NCBI GenBank assembly: GCA_025060395.1
Contig: JANXCC010000009.1
Location: 1 to 61,860 of the forward strand
Reading direction: 5' to 3'
DNA: 61,860 bases
Source: Candidatus Bipolaricaulota bacterium
GTDB lineage: Bacteria; Bipolaricaulota; Bipolaricaulia; RBG-16-55-9; DRXL01
Shown: one piece after another, positions 1 to 8,681 of the stretch
Numbering within the stretch: position 1 is the stretch's first letter
Layout: every line of letters starts with the position of its first letter
Position numbers and translations under genes: made by a program
Notes under the pieces: generated by a model
The model's database searches: none
What the model was told of the DNA's origin: nothing
Seen by the model: only the letters and a program-made list of their open reading frames with translations

Positions 1-1093
1 AGCGTACTCGACGATCTCGCAGTTGGGCTATATGTTTTTAGGGCTGGGCGTTGGTGGCTTTGCGTATGCGATCACGCACGAAGCTGCTGGCTACACCGCG
101 GCTCTCTTTCACTTGATGAACCATGCGTTCTTCAAGGCGCTGCTCTTCTTGGGGGCCGGCTCGGTCATCCACGCGGTGCACACGAACGATCTGCGCCAGA
201 TGGGGGGGCTGAGAAAGTTCATGCCCATCACAGCGCTGACGATGCTCGTCGCGGCGCTCTCGATTGCGGGGGTGCCGCCGTTTTCGGGGTTCTGGAGCAA
301 AGACGAGCTCATAGCGTCTGCCTTCGCCGCTGCGGAGCACGAGCCGTGGCTTGTGGTGTTAGGAGCGTTGGCGCTTGCGGTCGCGTTCATGACGGCGTTC
401 TATATGTTCAGATTATGGTTCTTAGCGTTTGCTGGGACGCCCCGCTACGATCCGCATCATCATAAGCCTCACGAGTCGTCAGCGCTAATGACCGTGCCGT
501 TGGAGCTCTTGGCCGTGCCCGCGGCGCTCTCCGGGATGACGCTGCTGCTAGGCTTTGGCGACGTGATCTATTATGGCGAAGCCCACCATCTCTCGGCGCT
601 TGAGATTCTTAAACATATCTTCACAAGCCCCCTAGCGTATCTCTCCATCGCGTTGGCCTTCGCGGGCATCAGCTTGGCCTATGCGATCTATCTAAGAGAC
701 TGGAGCGTCGCCCTTCCCAAGCCCTTGACGCAGCTCAAAGAGAGAGTCTATAGGGTGCTAGAGCAGAAGTACTATTTAGATTGGCTCTTGGTGGACTGGG
801 TAGCGGGGCGAGTGACGTTGGGGGCAGCGTGGCTGATCGAGCGCTTTGATAGCTTAGTTATTGATGGCGCTGTCAATCTTGTGGCTAAGCTCGCGGCGCT
901 CTACGGGTGGGTGATGGATCGTTTTGATCTGGCGTTGATAGATGGCTTGGTCAACGGACTCGCGCAACTCTTACGCCTCTTCGGGCAAGGGTTGCGGCGC
1001 ACGGTCACGGGGTTTGTCTCAGATTATGCGTCATGGGTCGTGGCCGGGCTTGTGCTCTTGATGATCTTGTACGTGCTACGAGGTGCGTGGTGA
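1..1093 (+). CDS. nuoL: NADH-quinone oxidoreductase subunit L, 3' part
   Basis: Membrane proton-pumping subunit of respiratory complex I. The window opens inside the gene: the first full codon is at base 2, and the frame reads AYSTISQLGYM, the conserved NuoL core. About 363 C-terminal codons remain. Visible are the antiporter-like helices (HLMNHAFFKALLFLGAG, then GVPPFSGFWSKDE), several further membrane segments, the long amphipathic stretch around the middle and a last helix near the C-terminus. The stop overlaps the nuoM start by one base (TGATG), so nuoL, nuoM and nuoN are one operon in the usual NuoL-M-N order. The TTG at 23 is internal, not a start. Identification is secure; the 5' end lies outside the window. 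Confidence 0.95.
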   Translation, partial: AYSTISQLGYMFLGLGVGGFAYAITHEAAGYTAALFHLMNHAFFKALLFLGAGSVIHAVHTNDLRQMGGLRKFMPITALTMLVAALSIAGVPPFSGFWSKDELIASAFAAAEHEPWLVVLGALALAVAFMTAFYMFRLWFLAFAGTPRYDPHHHKPHESSALMTVPLELLAVPAALSGMTLLLGFGDVIYYGEAHHLSALEILKHIFTSPLAYLSIALAFAGISLAYAIYLRDWSVALPKPLTQLKERVYRVLEQKYYLDWLLVDWVAGRVTLGAAWLIERFDSLVIDGAVNLVAKLAALYGWVMDRFDLALIDGLVNGLAQLLRLFGQGLRRTVTGFVSDYASWVVAGLVLLMILYVLRGAW

Positions 1094-2553
1094 TGATCTC
1101 GCTCTCTTTTCTCATATTACTTGGTGGGATACTGCTCATCGGGGCAGCGCGCGACGAACGGCTCGTCAAATCTATAGGGGTGCTCGCTTCGGGTGTCGTC
1201 TTCGCTCTAGCGCTTTATATCTGGCTGGGGAGCGACTGGAGTCTTCCGGGTTGGCACTACCTCGAAGCGTATGAATGGATCCCGGCCTTCGGGATTCAAT
1301 ACAAAGTCGGCCTCGATGGGATCAGCATGCCCATGTACGTGCTGACAGCTCTGCTGACGTTTCTCTCGTGTATCTTCTCGTGGGATATCACCAACAGAGC
1401 CAAAGAGTACTTTGCGCTCTTTTTGCTGTTAGAGATTGCAATCTTAGGGGTCTTTGTGGCGCTCGATCTCTTTCTGTTTTATGTCTTTTGGGAGGTCGTG
1501 CTCGTCCCAATGTATCTGATTATCAATCTCTGGGGCGGGCCGCGCAAGGAGTACGCAGCTATTAAGTTCTTTCTCTACACCTTCTTGGCGAGCTTGATTA
1601 TGCTTGTGGGGATCATCGCGCTCTACTTAGCGACCGGGGCGAAGACCTTCGATCTGACAGAGTTAATCGCTCTTAAAGATAGATTATCCCCGGAGCTGCA
1701 GATTTGGATCTTCGCCGCGCTCTTGGTGGGCTTTGTCGTCAAGATGCCCCAAGTCCCTGTGCACACATGGCTCCCTGATGCTCATGTCGAGGCGCCCACA
1801 GCCGGATCGGTCTTGCTTGCCGGGGTCTTGCTAAAGATGGGGTCCTACGGGATCATCAGAGTTTCTCTGCCGTTGCTGCCCGCGGGCTTTGAGTTCTTCC
1901 AGCCTATCTTAATCTCTATTGGTGTGCTCAGTATTATTTATGGGGCGTTCGTCTGTCTGGCCCAGCAAGATTTGAAGCGACTCGTCGCATACTCGAGCAT
2001 CAGCCACATGGGGGCGGTCTTGTTGGGGATCGCGCTGGGGAGCGAAGTGGGGATCGTGGGGGCTGTCTATATGATGTTCGCGCACGGGTTGATCTCGCCG
2101 CTGCTCTTTATGATCGTCGGAGCGATTCAGCACGGCGTGGGGACGCGTGAGATCCGACTCTTAGGCGGCGTCGCGCTGAAGCTGCCCAAGGCGGGCTTTA
2201 TTATTACAGCAGGAGCGCTGGCCAGCGCAGGGCTGCCGGGGATGGTGCAGTTCATCGCCGAATTTTTGATCTTCGTCGAGACATACAGAGTTTTGGGGCT
2301 GTTGGTCTTGCTGCCCTTGCTCACAGTGATCATCACCGCGGGGTATTATCTGTGGGCGTTGCGACGGGCTATTTTTGGGGAAGTATCTCCAGCAGTTGCC
2401 AGTGGCCACGACGTCAAGCCTTATGAGTTTTGGCCCATGCTCGTTCTGATTATTTTGATTATCTTCTTTGGCGTCTGGCCCGCGCCGTTGCTCTCGGATA
2501 TTGCCGGGGCCGTGAAGCCGTTGGTGACGCTTTTAGGGCGTGGGATGCCATGA
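1093..2553 (+). CDS. nuoM: NADH-quinone oxidoreductase subunit M
   Basis: Antiporter-like proton-pumping membrane subunit of complex I, 486 aa, the normal size. An upstream in-frame start exists at 1033, but the ATG at 1093 directly overlaps the nuoL stop and gives the expected hydrophobic N-terminus (MISLSFLILL). Family signatures seen are KMPQVPVHTWLPDAHVEAPT, LLKMGSYGIIR and QQDLKRLVAYSSISHMG. About 14 membrane segments are visible. It overlaps nuoN by 4 bp (ATGA), implying translational coupling. Confidence 0.95.
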   Translation: MISLSFLILLGGILLIGAARDERLVKSIGVLASGVVFALALYIWLGSDWSLPGWHYLEAYEWIPAFGIQYKVGLDGISMPMYVLTALLTFLSCIFSWDITNRAKEYFALFLLLEIAILGVFVALDLFLFYVFWEVVLVPMYLIINLWGGPRKEYAAIKFFLYTFLASLIMLVGIIALYLATGAKTFDLTELIALKDRLSPELQIWIFAALLVGFVVKMPQVPVHTWLPDAHVEAPTAGSVLLAGVLLKMGSYGIIRVSLPLLPAGFEFFQPILISIGVLSIIYGAFVCLAQQDLKRLVAYSSISHMGAVLLGIALGSEVGIVGAVYMMFAHGLISPLLFMIVGAIQHGVGTREIRLLGGVALKLPKAGFIITAGALASAGLPGMVQFIAEFLIFVETYRVLGLLVLLPLLTVIITAGYYLWALRRAIFGEVSPAVASGHDVKPYEFWPMLVLIILIIFFGVWPAPLLSDIAGAVKPLVTLLGRGMP

Positions 2554-3977
2554 GCTTCGCAGACGTGCACAGCATCGCTCCTGAGTTGATCGTAACGCTC
2601 GGTGCGTTTGTGGTGCTCTTTGTGAGGAAGCACAGCCCTCAGATTGCTGTGATTGGGCTGCTGTTGGCGTTGCTCTCGCTCTTCTTTCTTCCCCAAGGGG
2701 AGTTCTTCTTCGGCGCGTGGGAGATCCATGCATTCGCGATCTTCTTTAAAGCGCTCTTTCTCGTCGTCGCGCTCTTGGTCGTCTTGGGGTCGCCGGGGAC
2801 GCTCGGGGCCGAGCGCGAAAAAGAGTATTACGCGCTCGTGCTCTTCGCGACCGTAGGGATGCTGGGCGTCGCCGGAGCCAAAGAGCTGATCACGCTCTTT
2901 GTCAGCTTCGAGCTCTCGTCGCTCTCAACCTATGCGCTGGCGGGCTACATCAAGCGCGACGAGCGCTCGCTCGAAGCCGCTACGAAGTTCTTTATTATTG
3001 GGGCGCTCTCGTCGGCGCTCTCTATCTACGGCATCTCTCTTATTTACGGCGCGACCAATACGACGTTTATTCAGAATTTGGTCGCGCTGCAGAGTCCCGA
3101 CTTAGAGATCGCATTGAGAGCGGGCTTGGTCTTCGTCTTGGCGGGCTTTGGCTTTAAGATTACTGTAGTTCCCTTTCACTTTTGGGCACCTGATGTCTAT
3201 GAGGGTGCGCCCGCCCCCGTCACGGCGCTCTTAGCCGCGGGCTCGAAAAAGATGGGCTTTCTCGCGCTCATTAAAATTTTCTTGATGAGTCTCGTCGCGC
3301 TCGAGCTCGAGTGGGGCTTATTGTTTGGGGTCTTAGCACTCTTGACGATGACTGTTGGCAATCTCTTAGCGTTGGTGCAGTCGAGCGTCAAACGAATGCT
3401 GGCGTACTCTTCGATTGCGCACGCCGGGTATATTCTGATCGCCTTTGCGGTAGGGACCGAGTACGGCCTAGTTGGGGGACTCTTCCACATCGTCACCCAC
3501 GCGGTCACGACCGCGGGACTCTTTCTCATCGTCGCCCTCTTAGCCGCGAAGGGCTTGGGAGAAGAGTACGCAAGTTATTCAGGGCTGAATCGTCGTCAGC
3601 CGTTGGTCGCGTTGGTGCTCTTGCTCTCGCTGCTCTCGCTGGCGGGGGTGCCGCCGTTGCCGGGGTTTCAGAGCAAGTTTGTGCTCTTTGGCAGCGCTGT
3701 GGACGCGGGGCTAGCCAATAAGAGTTGGCTCGTGCTCTTGGCCATTGCGGGCGTGGTGAACTCCGCGCTCTCGCTGGCGTTCTACGCGCGACTGATCAAA
3801 GTCGCCTATGTAGATGAGCCAAAGCGCGCGTTAGCGAATCCTCATCCCGAAGCTTTACAGATCCCGCCGCTCTTGCTCGTGGTGCTCTTGTTAGAACTGC
3901 TCTTTATCGTTGTTTTCGCATTTCAGCCCAATGTCTTGCTCGAAGGGCTGCGCCTTGCCGTGCAAGCTGCCTTCTAA
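2550..3977 (+). CDS. nuoN: NADH-quinone oxidoreductase subunit N
   Basis: Third antiporter-like subunit of complex I, 475 aa. The start at 2550 overlaps the nuoM stop (ATGA); a longer in-frame reading from 2430 would lie inside nuoM. Signatures include ELSSLSTYALAGY, VPFHFWAPDVYEGAPAPVTA, SSVKRMLAYSSIAHAGYI and GVPPLPGFQSKF. This is the last gene of the nuo operon here; the next gene has its own promoter. The subunits for NADH or other electron input are not in the window, so the electron donor cannot be told. Confidence 0.95.
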   Translation: MSFADVHSIAPELIVTLGAFVVLFVRKHSPQIAVIGLLLALLSLFFLPQGEFFFGAWEIHAFAIFFKALFLVVALLVVLGSPGTLGAEREKEYYALVLFATVGMLGVAGAKELITLFVSFELSSLSTYALAGYIKRDERSLEAATKFFIIGALSSALSIYGISLIYGATNTTFIQNLVALQSPDLEIALRAGLVFVLAGFGFKITVVPFHFWAPDVYEGAPAPVTALLAAGSKKMGFLALIKIFLMSLVALELEWGLLFGVLALLTMTVGNLLALVQSSVKRMLAYSSIAHAGYILIAFAVGTEYGLVGGLFHIVTHAVTTAGLFLIVALLAAKGLGEEYASYSGLNRRQPLVALVLLLSLLSLAGVPPLPGFQSKFVLFGSAVDAGLANKSWLVLLAIAGVVNSALSLAFYARLIKVAYVDEPKRALANPHPEALQIPPLLLVVLLLELLFIVVFAFQPNVLLEGLRLAVQAAF

Positions 3978-3989
3978 AGCACGTACCAT

Positions 3990-4018
3990 TTGACTCCTGA
4001 GAGGGCCTCTTTTTTAAT
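3990..4018 (+). promoter_or_regulatory. sigma70-like promoter for the GNAT gene
   Basis: TTGACT at 3990-3995 and TTTAAT at 4013-4018 are separated by 17 bp. A predicted start near 4025 leaves a short leader with AAGGAGG at 4027-4033 before the ATG at 4039. The small palindrome AGAGGGCCTCT plus T-run inside it could be read as a weak terminator, but its loop would be too small. Confidence 0.6.
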
Positions 4019-4038
4019 AGACCCTTAAGGAGGACGCT

Positions 4039-5076
4039 ATGACGGAATTTGAGATCAAACTCTTTGACCCACAGACCGCTAGTCACTCGGACTTTGTGGC
4101 TTACAACGATTTTCTCAATCGCATCCAGGCCGAGATGTGGCCCGAGGACCCGCCCACCGAACTCGAAGAGACGATTCGGAATCTGCGCGCGACGCCCCCG
4201 TTTGTGGTGAGACGGCGCTGGGTCGTCTGGCACGACGAAAGCATTATCGCTTACGGGCTGGCAAGCTTCTGGCGCACTGAGGATAACCAGCATCTGCTGT
4301 GGTTCGATATAGCCGTCTTGCCCGAGTGGCGTCGCCGGGGCTGGGCCAAACGCTTACTCAAACTGATTGCTGACATTGCTCAGCAAGAGAGGCGCCGGCT
4401 GCTCATGACTTCGACTGACTCGGCGATCCCCGCGGGAGAGGCGTTTATGAGGCGCCTTGGGGCGCAGCCAGGACAAGCCAGCCTTACGAATCAATTGAAT
4501 CTTGCTGAGCTCGACAGAGAGCTCCTGCGGTGCTGGCAGGAGCGCGCGCCCACAGACGAATTTGAGCTTGGGCTGTGGGAGGGCCCCTATCCTGAAGAGG
4601 AGCTCGATGCTATTGTGAGACTGCGCGAAGTGATGAACACCGCGCCACGAGATAACTTGGAGATCGAAGACGTCAAGTGGACGAAAGAGCAATTGCGTCA
4701 GATCGAGGCGTCTTTAGCTGAGCAGAAGACCGAGCGCTGGACGATCTACGTGCGGGAGAAGAAGACGGGAAATCTCGCGGGCTACACAGAAGTTTTCTGG
4801 AGTGCATTTGAACCTGAGACGCTCTATCAAGGGGACACTGGGGTCTTCCCCGAATATCGTGGTCATGGCTTGGGGAAGTGGCTCAAGGCAGCGATGTTGG
4901 AGAAAGTGCTGCGCGACCGTCCGCAAGTGAAGCGTGTACGAACGGGCAATGCCAATTCCAACGCCCCGATGCTCAAGATCAATTATGAGTTGGGCTTCCG
5001 GCCCTATAAGCAATGGACGACGTGGCAAGTAGAACTCGGGAAGGTGCTGGAGTATCTCAGATCATCTCTAGGATGA
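4039..5076 (+). CDS. Tandem GNAT-family N-acetyltransferase
   Basis: 345 aa with two GNAT acyl-CoA transferase domains. The first (about residues 1-155) has the acetyl-CoA loop around VLPEWRRRGWAKRLL. The second (about 175-345) has TGVFPEYRGHGLGKWLK and the conserved tail NAPMLKINYELGF. Two-domain GNATs of this shape include mycothiol synthase (MshD) and antibiotic-modifying relatives, but the substrate cannot be read from the sequence. AAGGAGG lies 5 nt before the ATG. The 3' end overlaps the convergent phosphatase gene by 20 bp. It appears monocistronic. Confidence 0.85.
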   Translation: MTEFEIKLFDPQTASHSDFVAYNDFLNRIQAEMWPEDPPTELEETIRNLRATPPFVVRRRWVVWHDESIIAYGLASFWRTEDNQHLLWFDIAVLPEWRRRGWAKRLLKLIADIAQQERRRLLMTSTDSAIPAGEAFMRRLGAQPGQASLTNQLNLAELDRELLRCWQERAPTDEFELGLWEGPYPEEELDAIVRLREVMNTAPRDNLEIEDVKWTKEQLRQIEASLAEQKTERWTIYVREKKTGNLAGYTEVFWSAFEPETLYQGDTGVFPEYRGHGLGKWLKAAMLEKVLRDRPQVKRVRTGNANSNAPMLKINYELGFRPYKQWTTWQVELGKVLEYLRSSLG

Positions 5077-5827
5077 GCTGATCGGCTTTGTTTATAGACT
5101 CAGCTAAATCTAAGATCGCCACCAGGCGCGGCACGGGGTATGCCGACGACGTAAACAGCGTCAGACACCGTTTGCCGAAGAGATAGCGCGGCGCGTGGGG
5201 CTGATGGCCTCGCACTAAGACTTTTTTGTCGAACCGTCGCATGATCTCGCGAAAATATGCTTCGCCGTACTGAGGGCGGCTGCCCCAGTCCCCAAGATAG
5301 TACCCGGGAACTTCTTGCCAATCCCCCCAGGTGATCGCGCGCCACTGAGCTGAGCCACATTCAATCTGATTGATCTCGCTCAGCGTCTGCACATCAGGAA
5401 GCCCCGCGTGGGCCGCGAGCACCCCGTTCGGAGTCGAAACGACAAAGGGCAGCAAGGCGAGCACCTCGGCAAAATCCCTCCGGCGATCCTCCTCAAGCTC
5501 GTACCAGAAATCTGCCGGAGAGAATTCCCCGAACTTCCAGCCCTCGTGATTGCCCTGCAATAAAAAGATATTCTCAGGGTGTTTTAGCTTCTGCTCTAGC
5601 AGAAAGAGAATATTCTCTAACGACTGCGGCCCGCGGTCGACGTAATCTCCTAAGAAGACGAGCGTCGTCTCAGAGTCCAAATAGCGCTCGACGACGAGCT
5701 GAGAGGCTTCATAGTCGCCGTGGGTGTCGCCGACGAAGACTACTTGCCCCGAAGAGGACAGCTCAATGAGCCGTCCTTGGGAAGTAAAAAGCTCAAAGGC
5801 TCCCTGAAGGAGCGCACGCTCGTCCAT
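5057..5827 (-). CDS. PPP-family metallophosphoesterase (Ser/Thr phosphatase type)
   Basis: 256 aa. The three dimetal motifs of PPP phosphatases are present in order: GDTHGD (33-38), GDYVDRG (60-66) and GNHE (92-95), followed by a distal metal-ligand histidine in VRGHQPHAP. It is predicted to be a cytoplasmic protein Ser/Thr phosphatase or related phosphoesterase; the substrate is unknown. It starts 35 bp inside the 3' end of the nitrilase gene and is probably co-transcribed with it. A perfect TATAAT (complement of 5835-5840) lies only 7 nt before the ATG, so a leaderless transcript is also possible. Confidence 0.85.
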   Translation of the reverse strand: MDERALLQGAFELFTSQGRLIELSSSGQVVFVGDTHGDYEASQLVVERYLDSETTLVFLGDYVDRGPQSLENILFLLEQKLKHPENIFLLQGNHEGWKFGEFSPADFWYELEEDRRRDFAEVLALLPFVVSTPNGVLAAHAGLPDVQTLSEINQIECGSAQWRAITWGDWQEVPGYYLGDWGSRPQYGEAYFREIMRRFDKKVLVRGHQPHAPRYLFGKRCLTLFTSSAYPVPRLVAILDLAESINKADQLILEMI

Positions 5828-6626
5828 AGCCTATATTATACAATTCTGGTCGACGATCCGCGAAGAGATCGTTCATTGCTGTTACTCTTTTGTCGTTGGC
5901 TTCTGCAGGGCTGATCTCGACGATCTGCAACGACTCGCCATCGGGCGCAGCTTGAGCCAAGAGCTCGCCTGTAGGGGCGACAATCTGGCTCGCTCCCGTG
6001 AACAAAAGCTTTTTACCCCCACGCTCTTCGACCCCGTAGCGATTCGCTAAGATCCAAAAGATTCGGTTCTCCATAGCGCGCACACGCGTGATCTGCTGCC
6101 CCTTCCCCGGCAAGACCAGGTTCGATGGATGACAGATAATTTGTGCGCCCGCAAGCGCGAGCGCCCGCGTCGCCTCAGGGAAGAAGTGATCAAAACAGAC
6201 GAGCATCCCGATCTTGGCGATCCCTAGATCATAGACTCGAAATAGCGTATCCCCAGGGGCAAAATAGAGCTTCTCCTCAAAGAAGAGATGGGCCTTGCGA
6301 TACGTCGCTTTGTATCCCTCAGGACCGATGAGCACCGCCGAGTTATAGCACTGCTTCGCGCTCTCATCGCGCTCAGCCATCCCCAGCACGAGCCATAGGT
6401 TTTTACGTCGTGTTATGTCTTCCAAAAAGAGTGTGCTCGGGCCGGGGATCGACTCAGCAAGCTCGTTCACCTCTTCTTGTGACGTGAAGAGATAGCCCGT
6501 CGTACACAGCTCCGGCAGTACCATGATATCGGCCTCGGCTCTTTCGAGCGCTTCGGCGATCTTATGGAGATTGGCGCGCTTGTCGCCAAATGTCGGACAA
6601 AACTGATAGAATCCGACTTTGATCAT
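5793..6626 (-). CDS. Nitrilase-superfamily carbon-nitrogen hydrolase
   Basis: 277 aa from the ATG at 6626. The Glu-Lys-Cys triad is visible: E39 in VLPELCTTGY, K111 in YRKAHLF and C144 in MLVCFDHFFPEATR. These enzymes hydrolyse amides or carbamoyl groups in the cytoplasm. The closest-looking branch is the N-carbamoylputrescine amidase/omega-amidase type, but the substrate is not determined. The chosen start overlaps the stop of the upstream binding-protein gene (ATGA); a GTG three codons earlier is less likely. The coupling suggests it may process what that protein collects. Confidence 0.85.
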   Translation of the reverse strand: MIKVGFYQFCPTFGDKRANLHKIAEALERAEADIMVLPELCTTGYLFTSQEEVNELAESIPGPSTLFLEDITRRKNLWLVLGMAERDESAKQCYNSAVLIGPEGYKATYRKAHLFFEEKLYFAPGDTLFRVYDLGIAKIGMLVCFDHFFPEATRALALAGAQIICHPSNLVLPGKGQQITRVRAMENRIFWILANRYGVEERGGKKLLFTGASQIVAPTGELLAQAAPDGESLQIVEISPAEANDKRVTAMNDLFADRRPELYNIGYGRACAPSGSL

Positions 6627-7597
6627 ATTCCACACTCCGGGGGCAAAAGATTTACAGTAACGAGAAGAGTAAGCTCGCTCGCGCGCTCGATCAGCTTGCG
6701 CTCAAAGAGGAAGCTTTGGAGTTTCTCCCACTTGTCAAGCTGGTTATGGCACGGCGCCCCGACAAAGAGCGCCAGCGTCGCGTCAAAAAATTTTCTGTTG
6801 AGATCAGCTTCACGGTGCAAGTCAGGGTTGGCTTTGAGAAAGAGCGCAAACGCACGGTCTGGCTCTTGCAAGGTCAGTGCCACAGCGCGTGCGACGGCCC
6901 GCAAGAACTTCTTCAATAACTCTGACTTCTGCTGGACTATGGTCTCGTTGGCGATGAAGACGAGCTGGGGATGATCTGGGATCCCGTGCTCTTCCATAGC
7001 GAAGAAGACGGTCTCTTTCCTCTCTTGGATCTCGACAACGATCTTCTCAACGTTGCGAAAAGCGCCGATGGCATCGACTTGCCCGGTCAAGAGTGCCGGC
7101 AGCGTGTCGAAGCCCACGTTGATGAGTTGATAATCTCCGGGTTTGAGGCCGGCAGTCTCTAACATAGCTGTCCACAGGACTGGCTCTTCAGGCTCTAGAG
7201 AATAGCCGATCTTACGCCCTTTGAGATCTTTCAGAGTGCGAATGCCGCGCTCTTTAAGAGCTAAGAGCCCTCCGAGGGGCTTCTGAATGAGCGAGCCAAG
7301 AGCCGTCAACGGAACGTTCTGGGCACGAATGACTATGAGATTGATTGGCGTCGTGATGGCCATATCGGCGCGCCCGGCGGCAGCGAGCTTAGCTGGGTCG
7401 CTAGGGTCAAACGCCGTTGGCGCTTGCAGAGAGACGGAAAGCCCCTCAGCCCTGAAAAAGCCCATCTCTTGGGCGAAGTAGAGCGGGACGTGATTGGGAT
7501 TGGGCAGCCAGTCTAAGATCACAACTAACTGAGGCTGTGCTGGGCCGGCCACAAAAATCGAAACGATGAAAAGCACGCCTATAGCGAGAGATCGCAT
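6623..7597 (-). CDS. NMT1/THI5-like ABC substrate-binding protein
   Basis: 324 aa with an N-terminal export signal (MRSLAIGVLFIVSIFVAGPA) and no lipobox cysteine. The mature start VVILDWLPNPNHVPLYFAQ is typical of the ThiY/NMT1 group, which binds thiamine-pyrimidine precursors, riboflavin or related small molecules. The body shows DLKGRKIGY and GQVDAIGAF. No ABC permease or ATPase is adjacent; the gene is followed by the nitrilase in a 4-bp overlap. A possible role is salvage of a formyl-aminopyrimidine or amide-containing ligand, which is inference only. A leader of about 25 nt with AAGGGGTG precedes the ATG. Confidence 0.75.
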   Translation of the reverse strand: MRSLAIGVLFIVSIFVAGPAQPQLVVILDWLPNPNHVPLYFAQEMGFFRAEGLSVSLQAPTAFDPSDPAKLAAAGRADMAITTPINLIVIRAQNVPLTALGSLIQKPLGGLLALKERGIRTLKDLKGRKIGYSLEPEEPVLWTAMLETAGLKPGDYQLINVGFDTLPALLTGQVDAIGAFRNVEKIVVEIQERKETVFFAMEEHGIPDHPQLVFIANETIVQQKSELLKKFLRAVARAVALTLQEPDRAFALFLKANPDLHREADLNRKFFDATLALFVGAPCHNQLDKWEKLQSFLFERKLIERASELTLLVTVNLLPPECGI

Positions 7598-7622
7598 GTA
7601 GAAATCACCCCTTCTTGAGGAG

Positions 7623-7650
7623 ATTATAGCGATGGTCGACGCCCCCGCAA
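7623..7650 (-). promoter_or_regulatory. Promoter for the binding-protein/nitrilase operon
   Basis: On the minus strand TTGCGG (complement of 7645-7650) is followed after 16 bp by TATAAT (complement of 7623-7628). The start codon is 25 nt further on, after an AAGGGGTG ribosome site. It lies back to back with the msrBA promoter. Confidence 0.5.
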
Positions 7651-7662
7651 CTGTGATATAAT
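7634..7662 (+). promoter_or_regulatory. Promoter for msrBA
   Basis: A perfect TATAAT at 7657-7662 lies 25 nt before the msrBA ATG. The -35 region is poor (around GGTCGA at 7634-7639), so activation or an alternative factor is possible. The ribosome site AGGAGG follows at about 7676-7681. Confidence 0.4.
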
Positions 7663-7687
7663 TAACGTCAGTGACAGGAGGTCAGTC

Positions 7688-8638
7688 ATGGCCCAGTACC
7701 AGAAGCCCTCTCTGGACGAGCTCAGACGGCGTCTCACGCCAGAACAGTTTGAAGTCGTTTGCAACTGTGGCACCGAGCCACCGTTTCACAATCAGTATTG
7801 GGATCATTACGAGCCAGGCATTTACGTAGACATAGTGAGCGGCGAGCCGTTGTTCTCATCGTTTGATAAATTCGATTCGGGCACAGGGTGGCCTAGCTTC
7901 ACTCGACCCATCGAACCTGAAAACATCGTCGAGAAACCCGATTATTCATACGGGATGATACGAACCGAAGTGCGCTCCAAGCACGGCGATTCGCACCTAG
8001 GTCATGTCTTCGACGACGGCCCGCCTCCCACTTATAAGCGATACTGCATCAACTCCGCAGCTCTACGCTTTGTGCACGTAAGTCAGATGGAAGCCGAAGG
8101 CTACGCGCGCTACTTAGAGCCGTTTATTCTGGCAGGACTTGTGCCCCATCGCGAAGTCGTCTACTTAGCTGGGGGCTGCTTCTGGGGCATGCAAGAGATC
8201 TTGCGAAAGATCCCTGGGGTCGTCTATACCGACGTAGGCTACACGGGGGGCAAAGTTCCCAACGCGACCTATCGCTATCATCCGGGGCACGCCGAAGCTG
8301 TCAGGGTCATCTATGACACCTCAAGGCTCTCGTTTGAGGGGCTCTTGCGCTACTTCTTCCGGATGCACGACCCTACTACCTTGAATCGCCAGGGTAACGA
8401 TATTGGGGAGTCATACCGTTCAGCGATCTTCTACCATACAGAGGAGCAGCGCAGAATAGCGCTAGAGTTCATAGAGCGCTTGAACAAATATAGTCAATGG
8501 GGTACGCCGATTGTGACGCAAGTCGAGCGAGCTGGGCCGTTTTGGCGTGCTGAAGAAGAGCACCAAGATTATTTACAAAAACATTCCAACGGCTATACGT
8601 GCCATTGGTTGCGGCCGGAGACGATCTTGGGATTTTAG
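7688..8638 (+). CDS. msrBA: Peptide methionine sulfoxide reductase MsrB-MsrA fusion
   Basis: 316 aa. The N-terminal half is MsrB (about 8-135), with GTEPPF, GTGWPSF and the catalytic Cys120 in [11 protein letters not shown]. The C-terminal half is MsrA (about 155-316), with the catalytic Cys164 in GGCFWG and GYTGG. It reduces both R- and S-methionine sulfoxide in proteins, i.e. it repairs oxidative damage. The usual paired CxxC zinc motifs of MsrB are absent; a CNC precedes GTEPPF instead. There is no signal peptide, so it is cytoplasmic. B-before-A order is the rarer fusion order. Strong AGGAGG ribosome site. Confidence 0.93.
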   Translation: MAQYQKPSLDELRRRLTPEQFEVVCNCGTEPPFHNQYWDHYEPGIYVDIVSGEPLFSSFDKFDSGTGWPSFTRPIEPENIVEKPDYSYGMIRTEVRSKHGDSHLGHVFDDGPPPTYKRYCINSAALRFVHVSQMEAEGYARYLEPFILAGLVPHREVVYLAGGCFWGMQEILRKIPGVVYTDVGYTGGKVPNATYRYHPGHAEAVRVIYDTSRLSFEGLLRYFFRMHDPTTLNRQGNDIGESYRSAIFYHTEEQRRIALEFIERLNKYSQWGTPIVTQVERAGPFWRAEEEHQDYLQKHSNGYTCHWLRPETILGF

Positions 8639-8641
8639 TTG

Positions 8642-8670
8642 TTGCACGGTAAGCTACGAGCTTCTATAAT
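8642..8670 (+). promoter_or_regulatory. Promoter for citrate synthase
   Basis: TTGCAC at 8642-8647, a 17-bp spacer, then a perfect TATAAT at 8665-8670. Only 11 nt separate it from the gltA ATG, which predicts a leader of about 5 nt and no Shine-Dalgarno sequence. Confidence 0.5.
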
Positions 8671-8681
8671 TTTGGCTTGTT

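Noticed and set aside
4000-4018. AGAGGGCCTCTTTTTT as an intrinsic terminator after nuoN
   Set aside because: The palindrome leaves almost no loop, and the segment fits better as the spacer and -10 of the GNAT promoter.
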